Numbered from the stretch's first letter, positions 51,539 to 60,921 are shown. The stretch is 64,000 nt of DNA from Bacteroidia bacterium (GCA_016787785.1 JAEUTO010000004.1:1-64000), one strand, 5' to 3'. Numbers and translations: made by a program. Notes: generated by a model from the letters alone, not told the origin.

Positions 51539-52171
51539 ATGAATTTAATAGAAAACTTAAACTGGCGTTATGCTGTAAAAAGGTACACAAATGTCAAAGT
51601 GCCAACTGATAAATTAAACAGGATATTGGAGGCGATCCGTTTGTCTGCATCTTCGGCTGGTTTACAGCCATATAGCGTATTGGTTATTGAGAACGAAGAG
51701 CTACGAAAGCAATTATTACCTTTTGCAAACGGACAACCGCAGGTAACAGAGGCGTCGCATCTTTTAGTATTTGCCGCCTGGGAAAATGTTACCGAAGAAA
51801 AAATAAGTGAATACATGAAAACTATTGCCGCTGTTAGAAATATACCAATAGAATCATTGAATGTTTTTAAAAGTAGGTTGATGAGCTTTGCCTCGCGCAG
51901 CGCGGAAGAAAATTTTAATTGGGCTGCCCGTCAAACATATATTGCAATGGGCACTGCTTTAGTGGCGGCGGCAGAAGAACAGGTTGATGCTACTCCTATG
52001 GAAGGTTTTGATCCCTCGGGCTTTGATAAGCTATTACACCTGAAAGAAAAAGGATTAAGAAGTGTTTCGATCATGACATTAGGTTATCGTGATGTAGCAA
52101 ACGACCCTACTGTTCAATTTAAGAAAGTAAGACGCCCAAGCGAAAATTTATTCATTCATTTTAAAAACTAA
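51539..52171 (+). CDS. NAD(P)H-dependent nitroreductase-family oxidoreductase
   Basis: A 210-residue protein: 'NLNWRYAVKRYTNVKVPTDK', 'RLSASSAGLQPYSVLVIENE', 'WAARQTYIAMGTALVAAAEE' and 'LRSVSIMTLGYRDVANDPT'. This is the FMN-dependent nitroreductase fold (NfsB-type). It probably reduces quinones or nitro compounds. It is divergent from the HxlR regulator and 4 bp before the DoxX gene, as in many electrophile-response loci. Confidence 0.9.
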   Translation: MNLIENLNWRYAVKRYTNVKVPTDKLNRILEAIRLSASSAGLQPYSVLVIENEELRKQLLPFANGQPQVTEASHLLVFAAWENVTEEKISEYMKTIAAVRNIPIESLNVFKSRLMSFASRSAEENFNWAARQTYIAMGTALVAAAEEQVDATPMEGFDPSGFDKLLHLKEKGLRSVSIMTLGYRDVANDPTVQFKKVRRPSENLFIHFKN

Positions 52172-52175
52172 TATC

Positions 52176-52544
52176 ATGACAACAAAAACAAAACGTATCA
52201 TTTCTATCGTACTTATGATCATTCCATCGCTAATGCTATTAATGAGCAGTGTTATGAAATTAATAGGCGCAGAGCAGATAGTAACGGGTTTAACAAAAGC
52301 CGGCTTAGGTAATTTTATCACGCTTATTGGTGTGATAGAATTATTATCTGTAGCTCTTTTCCTTTATCCAAAAACATATAAAATAGGATTTTTATTACTC
52401 TGTAGTTATTTGGGAGGTGCTATGTGTATTGAAATGGCGGGCGGACAACCACCTATGGCGGCTGTTTTTATTGCTATTATATGGATATCTGTATTTTTGC
52501 GTGATAAGAATATGTTTCTTGCTTCGGCAGAAAACAAAGCCTAA
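52176..52544 (+). CDS. DoxX-family membrane protein
   Basis: A 122-residue protein with four hydrophobic helices: 'IISIVLMIIPSLMLLMSSVM', 'IGVIELLSVALFLYP', 'IGFLLLCSYLGGAMCIEMAG' and 'AVFIAIIWISVFL'. The 'GVIELL' and 'GGAMCIE' motifs fit DoxX-like proteins. Function is mostly unknown; links to redox or electron flow have been proposed for the family. Co-transcribed with the nitroreductase (4-bp gap). Confidence 0.85.
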   Translation: MTTKTKRIISIVLMIIPSLMLLMSSVMKLIGAEQIVTGLTKAGLGNFITLIGVIELLSVALFLYPKTYKIGFLLLCSYLGGAMCIEMAGGQPPMAAVFIAIIWISVFLRDKNMFLASAENKA

Positions 52545-52563
52545 TTCGTTTTTTATTTTTAAT

Positions 52564-52594
52564 AGGTTCCAAATATACGTTTGGAACCTTTTTT
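52564..52594 (+). terminator. Rho-independent terminator after DoxX
   Basis: AGGTTCCAAA, TATACG, TTTGGAACCT, then T-run. The stem is perfect. Confidence 0.88.
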
Positions 52595-52640
52595 ATTTTC
52601 GGGGATTTGTTTTCAGAAAAAAAATTGTATTTTCCCCCTT

Positions 52641-53030
52641 GTGAAATTGCTTGACGAAATAAAATTAGATTTTGCGAAGGTTCAGTTATTTGACTCGAAG
52701 CTGGTACGTATCGAAATTTTTTCGAATAACATTATTGCACTTAACGAATCAAAAAAAATTAACGATGCCATTGGCACTCTTTCTAAAGGAACAGAATGTT
52801 TTGTGTTGATGGTTGCCGATGAATTTACTCAGTTTGATCGCAGTGCCGCTGATTTTTCAGCAAGTGAAGAAGGGTTGAGGTATACCATTGCTGATGCACT
52901 GGTAGTTAAAAGTCTTTCTCATAAAATACTGGCAAACTTTTATCTTAAATTCAATAAACCTGCAAAGCCAACTAAAATATTTACAAATGAACTGGAGGCT
53001 GTAAAATGGTTACTTTCTTTAACTAATTAA
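52641..53030 (+). CDS. STAS-like (DUF7793-type) protein
   Basis: About 129 residues from GTG at 52641; the frame also runs upstream to 52581, but that would start inside the terminator stem. The alpha/beta pattern ('LVRIEIFSNNIIALNESKKI', 'CFVLMVADEFTQFDRSAADF', 'AVKWLLSLTN') resembles SpoIIAA/STAS-like domains of Bacteroidota. Such proteins bind partners or nucleotides. It lies 4 bp before the alpha/beta hydrolase gene. Confidence 0.7.
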   Translation: MKLLDEIKLDFAKVQLFDSKLVRIEIFSNNIIALNESKKINDAIGTLSKGTECFVLMVADEFTQFDRSAADFSASEEGLRYTIADALVVKSLSHKILANFYLKFNKPAKPTKIFTNELEAVKWLLSLTN

Positions 53031-53034
53031 TTTC

Positions 53035-53721
53035 ATGCAAACGATAATTCTTTGCCACGGCGCGCTAGGTTCAAAAAATGATCTCGAAAATTTAAAACTT
53101 GCTTTGAGCAATAATGGTTTTAATGTTCACACATTTTCATTTTCCGGTCACGGTAATAAAGAATTTGCAGCTGATTTTGGCATTCATCAATTTTCTGTTG
53201 AACTGGAAAATTTTATTTTAAGCAAAAAATTAATAAAGCCTTCTGTTATTGGTTACAGTATGGGTGGCTATGTAACTTTGTATTTAGCTTCAAGATCTGC
53301 GGCAAGTATTCATAAGATCGTTACTCTTGCCACAAAATTTAACTGGAGTAAAGAAGTGGTAGAAAAAGAAACGAGGATGCTAGATCCAAACGTTATGCTT
53401 GAAAAAGTGCCTGCCTTTGCTGCCTCCCTTGAAAAAAAACATGGTAGCTGCTGGAAAGATCTCCTGGCTAAAACCGCACATATGATGTGGAGTATTAGCG
53501 AGAATAATTATTTAAATGCAGAAACATTAAAGGCCATCAAAAATAAAACCCTGGTTGGCCTGGGCGATAAAGACCAGATGGTAACTTTAGAAGAAACCGT
53601 AAATGTTTATAAAACCCTTACTAACGCTAATATGTACGTGCTTCCAAATACCAAGCACCCCATTGAAAGTGCCAATCTTGCTGTTTTGGCAGCAGCAATT
53701 ACAGAGTTTTTAAAGGACTAA
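53035..53721 (+). CDS. Alpha/beta hydrolase
   Basis: A 228-residue protein with an oxyanion 'CHGALGSKNDL' loop, a nucleophile elbow 'GYSMGG' (Ser75), Asp in 'GLGDKDQMV' and His in 'PNTKHPIESA'. The catalytic triad is complete. It is probably an esterase or lipase-like enzyme in the cytoplasm (no signal peptide). It sits 4 bp after the STAS-like gene. Confidence 0.88.
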   Translation: MQTIILCHGALGSKNDLENLKLALSNNGFNVHTFSFSGHGNKEFAADFGIHQFSVELENFILSKKLIKPSVIGYSMGGYVTLYLASRSAASIHKIVTLATKFNWSKEVVEKETRMLDPNVMLEKVPAFAASLEKKHGSCWKDLLAKTAHMMWSISENNYLNAETLKAIKNKTLVGLGDKDQMVTLEETVNVYKTLTNANMYVLPNTKHPIESANLAVLAAAITEFLKD

Positions 53722-53799
53722 TATTGCTTCGTAGCATAACCCGAAACAGTAAAGCAAGAATAATGAACGTTTAACCGTTAAAAAAAAGATTTGCAAATA

Positions 53800-53837
53800 A
53801 CTATAATTAATAGTAATTTTAAACTATAATTTATAGC
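53800..53837 (+). promoter_or_regulatory. Two operator palindromes before the S24 repressor gene
   Basis: ACTATAATTAATAGT (53800-53814) and ACTATAATTTATAGC (53823-53837), 23 bp apart, the second touching the start codon region. A regulator could block transcription and translation start here. Confidence 0.7.
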
Positions 53838-53838
53838 A

Positions 53839-54606
53839 ATGAGCAAAATATCATCCAACATCCGTTTTTTACGCCAGTTGAAGGGCTTATCACAAGAACA
53901 ATTGGCCGACGATCTAAAAGTTACCCGTTCCCGCATTGGCGGTTACGAAGAGGCGCGCAACGAACCTCCTATTGAATTGTTGATCCGCCTGTCGGAGTAC
54001 TTTCACATAGCCATAGATGCCTTAGTTAGAGGCGATCTTAAAAAGACCAACCTGGATGGTTTAATGAAAATCGGTAAGAACCGTATCTTATTTCCTATTT
54101 TATTAGATAGCGATGGTAATGATATGGTAGAGTTAATTCCGTTAAAAGCATCTGCCGGTTACACACGTGGTTATGCCGATCCGGATTATATTGAAAAATT
54201 ACCACAAATGAAATTGCCTTTTTTACCTTCAGGTAAGCATCGCGCTTTTCCTATTAAAGGCGATAGTATGCCGCCTATAAGAGAAGGCTCTTTTGTTATT
54301 GCAAAATATTTAGAACGTTTTGAAGACGTTAAGTTTGGTCAAACTTATATTATTGTTACCAAAGAAGACGGCCTTTCTTACAAACGTATTATGAGCTTTA
54401 ATAAAAAAGAAGCGGCTTACGAATTACATTCTGATAATAAATTATATGCACCGTTTAAAGTAAAAGCAAGCGATATTCTTGAAATTTGGGAATACACCTG
54501 CTGCATCAATATGAACCAATACCAAAACGATGAGCTTAATCTGGATAGTATTATGAATATGCTTAAAGGCTTAAAGGTCGAGATCTCTGAAATTAAAAGG
54601 AAATAA
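53839..54606 (+). CDS. Xre-S24 (LexA/CI-like) self-cleaving repressor
   Basis: A 255-residue protein. Residues 1-60 are an Xre helix-turn-helix ('IRFLRQLKGLSQEQLADDLK', 'SRIGGYEEARNEPP'). The C-terminal half is an S24 peptidase with candidate cleavage site Ala106-Gly107 ('ASAGY'), Ser143 ('KGDSMPP') and Lys182 ('LSYKRIM'). The protein should repress its own gene through the paired palindromes just upstream and may respond to DNA damage. Whether it controls a prophage or a stress regulon is unclear. Confidence 0.88.
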   Translation: MSKISSNIRFLRQLKGLSQEQLADDLKVTRSRIGGYEEARNEPPIELLIRLSEYFHIAIDALVRGDLKKTNLDGLMKIGKNRILFPILLDSDGNDMVELIPLKASAGYTRGYADPDYIEKLPQMKLPFLPSGKHRAFPIKGDSMPPIREGSFVIAKYLERFEDVKFGQTYIIVTKEDGLSYKRIMSFNKKEAAYELHSDNKLYAPFKVKASDILEIWEYTCCINMNQYQNDELNLDSIMNMLKGLKVEISEIKRK

Positions 54607-54626
54607 AGAACCGATCACTAATTTTT

Positions 54627-54653
54627 AAAAGCCGCCCAACCAGCGGCTTTTTT
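54627..54653 (+). terminator. Rho-independent terminator after the S24 repressor
   Basis: AAAAGCCGC, CCAACCA, GCGGCTTTTTT. Confidence 0.85.
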
Positions 54654-54745
54654 AATGCCTAACAATTAAATTAAAATAAGCGGCAAATTAATTTGAAATA
54701 TTGTTGCTTTTTAGCACATTTGGTAAAATCCCCACTATCTCTAAT

Positions 54746-56782
54746 ATGAAAGTTACAACCTGGCTGATACTATTTTTATTCAGCACTAGTATTTCGTTCC
54801 CGCAAACATTTCGTTCACACCAGGTAGCTTTAACACCAACGGCATTTCCTGTTTCAACTTTTGATAAAGAAGATTATAAAGCCCGCCTGTATAAAAAATT
54901 TGCAAGTGAAGAAAAATCAGAAGCGTTAGACAGATATATTAATGAAGAAGCGATTGGAACAGAATACTTTTTTTCTTCGAGCGAGATCTATACTAACTGG
55001 CCGGAAGCAACAGACTATGTTAAAAAAGTATTTAAACAGGCCATACCAAAAGAATTTAATACCGATGAGGTAAAAATTTATGTGGTAAGAGACCCGGCGC
55101 CAAATGCTTACTGTATGGAAGATGGTAATATTGCAGTTACAGTTGGATATTTTACTTTTATGAAGAGTGAAGCAGAACTTGCTGCTACTTTGTGTCATGA
55201 GTTTGGACATTATTATTCAAACCATCAATTTAATGATTTTAAAAAACAAACAAATAATAAAGGACTAAGGTCTTATGCCAGAGGCTCAATAATAGCAAGT
55301 GTAGCCTATGCTAATAAGATGAGTAATTTTAGGCAAGATCAGGAACGACAAGCCGATACTTTTCCAACTAATTTTTTTACAAAAAACGGTTACTCGCCAG
55401 AAGCAATTGCCGACAGGTTTATTAATTATAAAAGAGTAAACGCTAAATACAAAAAGCTAAATACGTATCGTAGCCAGCCTTCTTATTTCTCTACACATCC
55501 CTCAGATGATGAACGCATAAGAAATGCGCAGACGGCTTTAAAAAATAAAAATATAATTGGAAGAAAATATTTAGTCGATTCACTTGGTTTTCTTGCACTA
55601 AAAAAAAGAGCTGTTGATGAAACCATTTATTTATTATTTGAGGGCTTGCAATATGATGAATGTTTGGAAATGGCCTATCTGCAATATTTGTATTATCCAA
55701 AAGATGAATTCTATCTTTTTTATGTTACAGAATGTTTAAGACGACAAATGAAATTTAAAGAAGGCTTTGATAAAGCATTCTTTATTACCGGTAATTATAT
55801 AAACCTTACACGTTCAACGAACGATATTGGTAAGGAACCTGTTTTTTTAAAAGGAAAAAATTCTAAAAAATTAAATGCTTATAATTATTACAAATCAGTT
55901 TTTCCAAACCTAAAAGGCGAGATATATAATCTTTCTGATGCTGATATCAGCGCAATGGAAGCACGCGACCTTGTAACGAATGACACACTTGAGTTTTTAT
56001 TTAACGAAGACGCTTTTGATTATTTCTCTAAAAAGATACCTGAAGAGTCCTGCATCTTTAATTTACACAATTTGTTTTTAGATAAGCCGGTTCTTGCAGA
56101 CTGCGAAAAGAACATTGGAAACTCTGAATTAGAAAATGATTACAACCGCATAATTGCAGATTATAAAATGCTGGAGCAAAATGTGAGTGATTATAAAAAA
56201 GCACCGGTTATTTTTTTTAGTTTACTAACCTATACCCATTATGCCAGCGGAAACAAAAGTATTACTGCCAGTACCTACGATGCAGTTTTAAATCAGGAGT
56301 TAATTGAACAATATGTGAGAATTGCCTCAGAATATCCAAATGATATAATAGATCTGGACAATAAATTTAATTTTAGGGAAAAGCAAAAGATCATAAATAC
56401 TACAACATTTATTGAAACACTTGGTCTTGCAGGTTTTTTTGGTAAATCAGAAGTGGATTGTGATTTTTTATCCATTTTCCCGGAGATCAGTAACGAAATA
56501 AATAAATTTAATTATCGTAAGTTAATTTTCCTGCAAATTACTGCAACGAATGTAACTAACCCGGAAGGCCAACGAAAAAGTAAAGGCCTGTTTGGAAACA
56601 TGATGAATGCCGGTGCCGAAGGTTGGGGCGCTAATATCTATACTGTTGACCTTTTAAATAAAAAAATTGAAAGCTCTTCAGTTGGCTTGGATATAATGGA
56701 CATAATGAGTAGCGTTAGTCAAAAAAGAGAAGATAAGATAAAAAAAATACTAGATGCTTGTTTAAAAGCTGCCAACAAATAA
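54746..56782 (+). CDS. Secreted M48-family metalloprotease with long C-terminal extension
   Basis: About 678 residues from the ATG at 54746 ('MKVTTWLILFLFSTSISFPQ'), which gives a clean signal peptide; a longer start at 54701 would bury it. The metal-binding motif is 'LCHEFGHYYSNHQF' (HExxH), and the downstream 'QERQADTFPTNFF' supplies the usual third-ligand Glu/Asp region. A soluble C-terminal part of about 400 residues is unlike classic M48 and may be for substrate or partner recognition. No lipobox is seen. Probably a periplasmic protease acting on envelope proteins. Confidence 0.85.
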   Translation: MKVTTWLILFLFSTSISFPQTFRSHQVALTPTAFPVSTFDKEDYKARLYKKFASEEKSEALDRYINEEAIGTEYFFSSSEIYTNWPEATDYVKKVFKQAIPKEFNTDEVKIYVVRDPAPNAYCMEDGNIAVTVGYFTFMKSEAELAATLCHEFGHYYSNHQFNDFKKQTNNKGLRSYARGSIIASVAYANKMSNFRQDQERQADTFPTNFFTKNGYSPEAIADRFINYKRVNAKYKKLNTYRSQPSYFSTHPSDDERIRNAQTALKNKNIIGRKYLVDSLGFLALKKRAVDETIYLLFEGLQYDECLEMAYLQYLYYPKDEFYLFYVTECLRRQMKFKEGFDKAFFITGNYINLTRSTNDIGKEPVFLKGKNSKKLNAYNYYKSVFPNLKGEIYNLSDADISAMEARDLVTNDTLEFLFNEDAFDYFSKKIPEESCIFNLHNLFLDKPVLADCEKNIGNSELENDYNRIIADYKMLEQNVSDYKKAPVIFFSLLTYTHYASGNKSITASTYDAVLNQELIEQYVRIASEYPNDIIDLDNKFNFREKQKIINTTTFIETLGLAGFFGKSEVDCDFLSIFPEISNEINKFNYRKLIFLQITATNVTNPEGQRKSKGLFGNMMNAGAEGWGANIYTVDLLNKKIESSSVGLDIMDIMSSVSQKREDKIKKILDACLKAANK

Positions 56783-56976
56783 CATTCTAATTAACTCTTA
56801 AACAAGCAGTTATAATTTAACAAGCTATTAATAAATAGTGAAAAACTAATAACATTTAGCTGATACAGTTTTTTTTTCATCTATATATTTGCTGTTGTTG
56901 TAAACCCATTCTCATACAATATCAATTACTAACCAAAATATCCCAGCAATTGAATGGAATTGCGAAAAAAAAAGAA

Positions 56977-57429
56977 ATGAAAAAAATATTATCAATTGTA
57001 GCTATCGCTGCCGGAATTTTTTTAACAAGCTGTACGAACATTAACAGAAGCATGCGTGAACCAAACACACGTTTAAACCTAGAGAAGAAGGACTTTACCT
57101 TATCTGATCAGGTTACAGGCGAAGCCACTTCTACTAAGATCTTAGGAATAGATTTTAAACGTTTATTCTTAAAAGAAAGTGGTAGCCATATTAACGATAA
57201 CAGCAGTTTAGCACTTCCTAGTTTAGCTTCTATTCCGGTTATTGGAGGTTTTGTTGTTGACGGAACTGCAGGTTATGCATTATACGATATGATGCAAAAA
57301 ACCCCTGGATACGACGTTGTTCTTTACCCGCAATACGAAACAACGGTAAAACGTCCTATAGGCATTGGTTTTATCTACAAAGTAACTACTGTTAAAGCAA
57401 CAGCAAGATTAGGGAAATTAAATAAATAA
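56977..57429 (+). CDS. Small lipoprotein of unknown function
   Basis: About 150 residues from the ATG at 56977 ('MKKILSIVAIAAGIFLTSC'), a lipobox 'LTSC'. A beta-rich mature part follows with hydrophobic 'IPVIGGFVVDGTAGYALYDM' in the middle. I do not recognise the family. It is the first of two small genes of similar direction, followed by the TM2 protein. Confidence 0.75.
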   Translation: MKKILSIVAIAAGIFLTSCTNINRSMREPNTRLNLEKKDFTLSDQVTGEATSTKILGIDFKRLFLKESGSHINDNSSLALPSLASIPVIGGFVVDGTAGYALYDMMQKTPGYDVVLYPQYETTVKRPIGIGFIYKVTTVKATARLGKLNK

Positions 57430-57505
57430 TTACAGCTAAAATTTGCTTTATAAATTAAATTGGGTATTTTTAACCCCATATAAAACCCACACAAAAACAC
57501 AAACT

Positions 57506-57925
57506 ATGAAAAAATTAGCATTAGTATTAGGTTTAGCACTAGGGATCGGTTTTGGCGCCCAAGCTAGCAAGTACAAAATGGATGAGACTAAATTAGCTCA
57601 AACATTTGAAAACAGCCAAGAAGTAACATTTAGCGATATGTATTCTACAGATCTTAACGCTGCTGATATGACCAACTTAAACCTTAGCAGTAAAGGTGAT
57701 TCAAAAACCAGAGGCGGATATTTATTACGTTCGTTCTTTTGTGGTGGAATTGCATTACACCGTTACTACATGGGAACTGGTAAAAAATACATGTGGGCAT
57801 TATATTTCTGTGTTCCTGTAGCTGGTGGAGTTGCTGCTTGCGTAGATTTCTGGGGAGCAGTATTCTCAGCGGATTTTTACAAAAAATACGAGAACAACGA
57901 CAAATGGTTTGTTTGGTTAGACTAA
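57506..57925 (+). CDS. TM2-domain protein with signal peptide
   Basis: About 139 residues from the ATG at 57506 ('MKKLALVLGLALGIGFGAQA'). The C-terminal half is a TM2 domain: 'FFCGGIALHRYYMGTGKKYM' followed by 'VPVAGGVAACVDFWGAVFS', two membrane helices with the conserved H-R-Y-Y and D-F/W motifs. Role unknown; TM2 proteins may sense or control membrane state. It precedes a bidirectional terminator. Confidence 0.82.
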   Translation: MKKLALVLGLALGIGFGAQASKYKMDETKLAQTFENSQEVTFSDMYSTDLNAADMTNLNLSSKGDSKTRGGYLLRSFFCGGIALHRYYMGTGKKYMWALYFCVPVAGGVAACVDFWGAVFSADFYKKYENNDKWFVWLD

Positions 57926-57950
57926 CAAATTATTAAATGATAAAATAAAA

Positions 57951-57976
57951 AAACCGGCTAAATGGCCGGTTTTTTT
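57951..57976. terminator. Bidirectional terminator
   Basis: CCGGC, TAAAT, GGCCGG inside A-rich and T-rich flanks. It serves the converging genes at 57506 and 57975. Confidence 0.8.
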
Positions 57977-58862
57977 ATTTTAAAAGATTTTGTTTTACCT
58001 GCAATTTTAAGAACTCGTTGTATTTTTTGGAATGCTTATAATTGTATTTTTCAGTTAAAAATTCGGCACGTTTTATGCCACCTAAATAGAACTTACTAAT
58101 TAAAAGATTTCCTAAAAAGATAGAGGTAAAGTAATATTGATAAACAATACCTACCACCATAGCACCCGCACTAACTGTAATTGCCAAAAAAGAAGTAATA
58201 CCCTCGCCATAACTCTTAGCATAACATTGCCCGGAGCCTGGAAAAAAAGTTGACATTCTGCTGGCTTTATCTACACTCTTAAGTTTAGGTGTAAGTTTAA
58301 TATCATAAATAGAATCGAGGATAATTTTATTACGGTTAAAGGTTATTGGGTCATTTAAAAATAAACCGGTGTTTAATTTATATAGTTTTTCTTTTGCCTG
58401 AGGCCATTTATACTGTTCATTTAAAACAAAAGCATGCAGTAGCAACGAATTAATTACGTAAGATGAATCCTTAACCAGATAATTTAACTGCTCTAAGAAC
58501 GATTCTGCTTGTGTTAGATCGTTGCTTAAATAACTCATTAAAGCAGACTGGTATTTTGTGTTAAATATTACTGAATCAGGAGCCTCATTTAAATTTATAC
58601 CGTTCAAATGATCAATTCCTGCAGCATAATTTTTATTAAGCTTGTAACAATTGGCAGCTAAAAGCTTAGCTTCAATCTTCGATGCTTCGCCCAGTAAAAA
58701 AAAGTCGAGCTTTTGATAATAGATAGATGCCTCGTAGTATAATTTATTGGAAAATAAACTATCGGCTACCTGTTTTAATTGTAGCGTATCGTTGGTTGAA
58801 TAAGCATTAAGCTTACTTAAAAAAACGAACCACAGGCACGTGTATACTCGCCAAAATCTCAT
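57975..58862 (-). CDS. Secreted TPR-like membrane-associated protein
   Basis: A 295-residue protein. A signal peptide is followed by TPR-like helices (about 30-180) and a C-terminal region with 'FPGSGQCYAKSYGEGITSFL' and two or three membrane helices, similar to the gene upstream. The start overlaps the end of that gene by 50 bp. Likely acts in an envelope complex. Last gene of the operon with LolA-like and YidD-like genes. Confidence 0.7.
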   Translation of the reverse strand: MRFWRVYTCLWFVFLSKLNAYSTNDTLQLKQVADSLFSNKLYYEASIYYQKLDFFLLGEASKIEAKLLAANCYKLNKNYAAGIDHLNGINLNEAPDSVIFNTKYQSALMSYLSNDLTQAESFLEQLNYLVKDSSYVINSLLLHAFVLNEQYKWPQAKEKLYKLNTGLFLNDPITFNRNKIILDSIYDIKLTPKLKSVDKASRMSTFFPGSGQCYAKSYGEGITSFLAITVSAGAMVVGIVYQYYFTSIFLGNLLISKFYLGGIKRAEFLTEKYNYKHSKKYNEFLKLQVKQNLLK

Positions 58863-59673
58863 TATTTATTTTTCCGTTAACTGATCTAATTTGTTGTTTC
58901 ACACTAAATACACTTCCAAAAATATTACCCACATAAAAAAAAGTAAATAAAGTGCCAAAGGTTATAAATTGCGGGCTTTTGAAACTTTTTGTTCGGTAAT
59001 ACGATTCAAAAGCCATAGCCGCTAAAGCACCATTGGCAGCAAAGGCTGCAAGGCCTGCGCCTTTTTTGCCAACATAAAATTTACCAAGGCCGGGTACAAC
59101 AGCAGATAAAAGCCCGGCTACCGCGGGTGATTTTTTCTTTAATTTGATGACATCTTTTTTTAATTCGGTTAAACGTGTTTGCTCATTCGAGTAGCGAAAA
59201 TCGTTATACAAAAAACCGGCGCTCACAGAATCAAATTTCTTATGATCACGTAATAATAAATAATTTCCGGCACGCATAATACCAATAAGCTGCTCGTATT
59301 TTTGAGTTGTATCAACCGAAAAATTGGAGAATGCCGTTAATGCCTCTGTGTATTTTTTTGAGTACGATAAATTTAACGCGCCGAAAAATTTAGACTTGGT
59401 ATAAAAATTACTGCTTAATGCAACCGTATTAAGATAAAGAGCGGCAGAATCAGGTTTTTTTAAAAAATAATAATTCATACCTCTTAAATAATTAGAAGTA
59501 TCTGTGTTTGTGATCTCGTTGGCTTTATCCAGCAAAAATAAGGCTTCCCTGTTTTTATTAGAATGCGTTAAATGATCTACAAATAAAAAGTTAGAGTTGA
59601 TCTGCCCTTGCGAAAAAGATACCAGCAGACATAAAAATAAACCCAAGCCACAGTTTATGAATTTAAACTTCAT
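58813..59673 (-). CDS. Secreted TPR-like protein with membrane segment, paralogue of the next gene
   Basis: A 286-residue protein. A signal peptide ('LFLCLLVSFSQGQI') is followed by short helices of TPR type (about 35-170) and a C-terminal 'VVPGLGKFYVGKKGAGLAAF' plus hydrophobic helices. Both this protein and the one at 57975 carry a P-G-x-G-x-x-Y motif, as in small membrane 'DUF5683-like' proteins; the name is recalled, not verified. It overlaps YidD by 1 bp. Confidence 0.7.
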   Translation of the reverse strand: MKFKFINCGLGLFLCLLVSFSQGQINSNFLFVDHLTHSNKNREALFLLDKANEITNTDTSNYLRGMNYYFLKKPDSAALYLNTVALSSNFYTKSKFFGALNLSYSKKYTEALTAFSNFSVDTTQKYEQLIGIMRAGNYLLLRDHKKFDSVSAGFLYNDFRYSNEQTRLTELKKDVIKLKKKSPAVAGLLSAVVPGLGKFYVGKKGAGLAAFAANGALAAMAFESYYRTKSFKSPQFITFGTLFTFFYVGNIFGSVFSVKQQIRSVNGKINNEILASIHVPVVRFFK

Positions 59674-60137
59674 TATTTGTTTTTAGCTTTATAATCGTTT
59701 GGGTGATCGTAAATTTTGTGAGTTCTGGAGTTAAAATCAACACCCTCTATCATATCAATACCTGCAAGTTTTGTACAACGGGTTAGCCGGTCGGCAGTTA
59801 ATGGAATACCTTTTAAAACACCATATTTTTGTATACACTGCTTGCTAAAATTGCTGCAATTTACTTCGTAAGGGCAAGCGGCACCAATTTGAACAGAAAT
59901 TGTTTTTTGATAAGCGTACATTAATCCGCCAAACACTAAAGAAACCGGGTTGTATTTTACGAACGCATTTTTTCCGGCAAATAAATAAGTCACCTGGCGT
60001 TTGGTCTCAAAAGAAGATACAAAAGTTGTTTTTTCAAAGATGAGGTCGTTATCTGTTTTAGTCTGGGAAAATAGAACAGAGCTTAACGCGCAACAAAAGC
60101 CCAGCAATAAATTATTTACCTGATACCACTTTTGCAT
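59673..60137 (-). CDS. yidD: YidD-like protein with extra N-terminal region
   Basis: A 154-residue protein. The C-terminal half matches YidD: 'AYQKTISVQIGAACPYEVNC', then 'FSKQCIQKYGVLKGIPLTAD', then 'RLTRCTKL', with the family's Cys positions. YidD aids membrane-protein insertion. Here it has a signal-peptide-like N-terminus and about 70 extra residues, so it may work on the outer side of the membrane. It overlaps the LolA-like gene by 26 bp. Confidence 0.8.
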   Translation of the reverse strand: MQKWYQVNNLLLGFCCALSSVLFSQTKTDNDLIFEKTTFVSSFETKRQVTYLFAGKNAFVKYNPVSLVFGGLMYAYQKTISVQIGAACPYEVNCSNFSKQCIQKYGVLKGIPLTADRLTRCTKLAGIDMIEGVDFNSRTHKIYDHPNDYKAKNK

Positions 60138-60834
60138 TTGCAGGAATTTTAAAATCCAAATAATTTAAATTAACCTCTGTATTAATTTTTGGATTAGAAT
60201 AAGTTTTAGTTGTTACTGTTGAATCGTTTTTTTCTTTATAGGCAATTTCAGTGATCTTTAATGGTAAATTTATAGTACCAACCTTTTTGTAAGCAGAAAA
60301 AAATATTTTTCCCAAGGTTTTATTTTTTGGACCAACGAACTCAACATAAATGGGTAAACTTTTTTCGTGCACCATTTCTATTTTTTGAATGGGTGTATTT
60401 AAACCGGCCTTTGGCACCCAATTGGTAATAAAAACGCCATCATCTATTTTGGTGTCCTTTATAACGTAACCTAATTTTGGAAATCCAAGATCGTTATAGT
60501 TACCATTTAAAAAATACCAGAAATAACTCGACTCAGAAGAAGTTAATGCAGAGCTTGATTGCATTAATGTATTATCTAGCACATCGTAAATTTTCATTTC
60601 ACCATCTGCATTAATAATAGTAACATTCTCGAATGGTTTTATTAAACGCGTAGTTAATACGCCACCTTGTTTCTTAAAATAAACTTCACCTTCAACGGTA
60701 ATATATTTTTTGTTTTCCAGGATCTTTGAAACAAAAGATAAACTTATGGCATCGGTTTTATTTATATAAAAAGACGATGCAATTATGAGAATAAATGCAA
60801 GCGTAAAATAGTTATATAATTGGCCCCGAAACAC
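60112..60834 (-). CDS. LolA-like outer-membrane lipoprotein-sorting protein
   Basis: A 240-residue protein. A signal-peptide-like helix ('LAFILIIASSFYINKTDA') is followed by a half-barrel of strands ('ITVEGEVYFKKQGGVLTTRL', 'INADGEMKIYDV') as in LolA. Such Bacteroidota proteins receive lipoproteins or lipids in the periplasm. It is the first gene of the operon leading to yidD and the TPR-like genes. Confidence 0.8.
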   Translation of the reverse strand: MFRGQLYNYFTLAFILIIASSFYINKTDAISLSFVSKILENKKYITVEGEVYFKKQGGVLTTRLIKPFENVTIINADGEMKIYDVLDNTLMQSSSALTSSESSYFWYFLNGNYNDLGFPKLGYVIKDTKIDDGVFITNWVPKAGLNTPIQKIEMVHEKSLPIYVEFVGPKNKTLGKIFFSAYKKVGTINLPLKITEIAYKEKNDSTVTTKTYSNPKINTEVNLNYLDFKIPANAKVVSGK

Positions 60835-60921
60835 AGTGATGATCTTGTTTGTAAATATATTACTATATAGACTAATAATGTAATTTTATTTGTTATTTTT
60901 AACAGTATAAAACCTTTTTTT

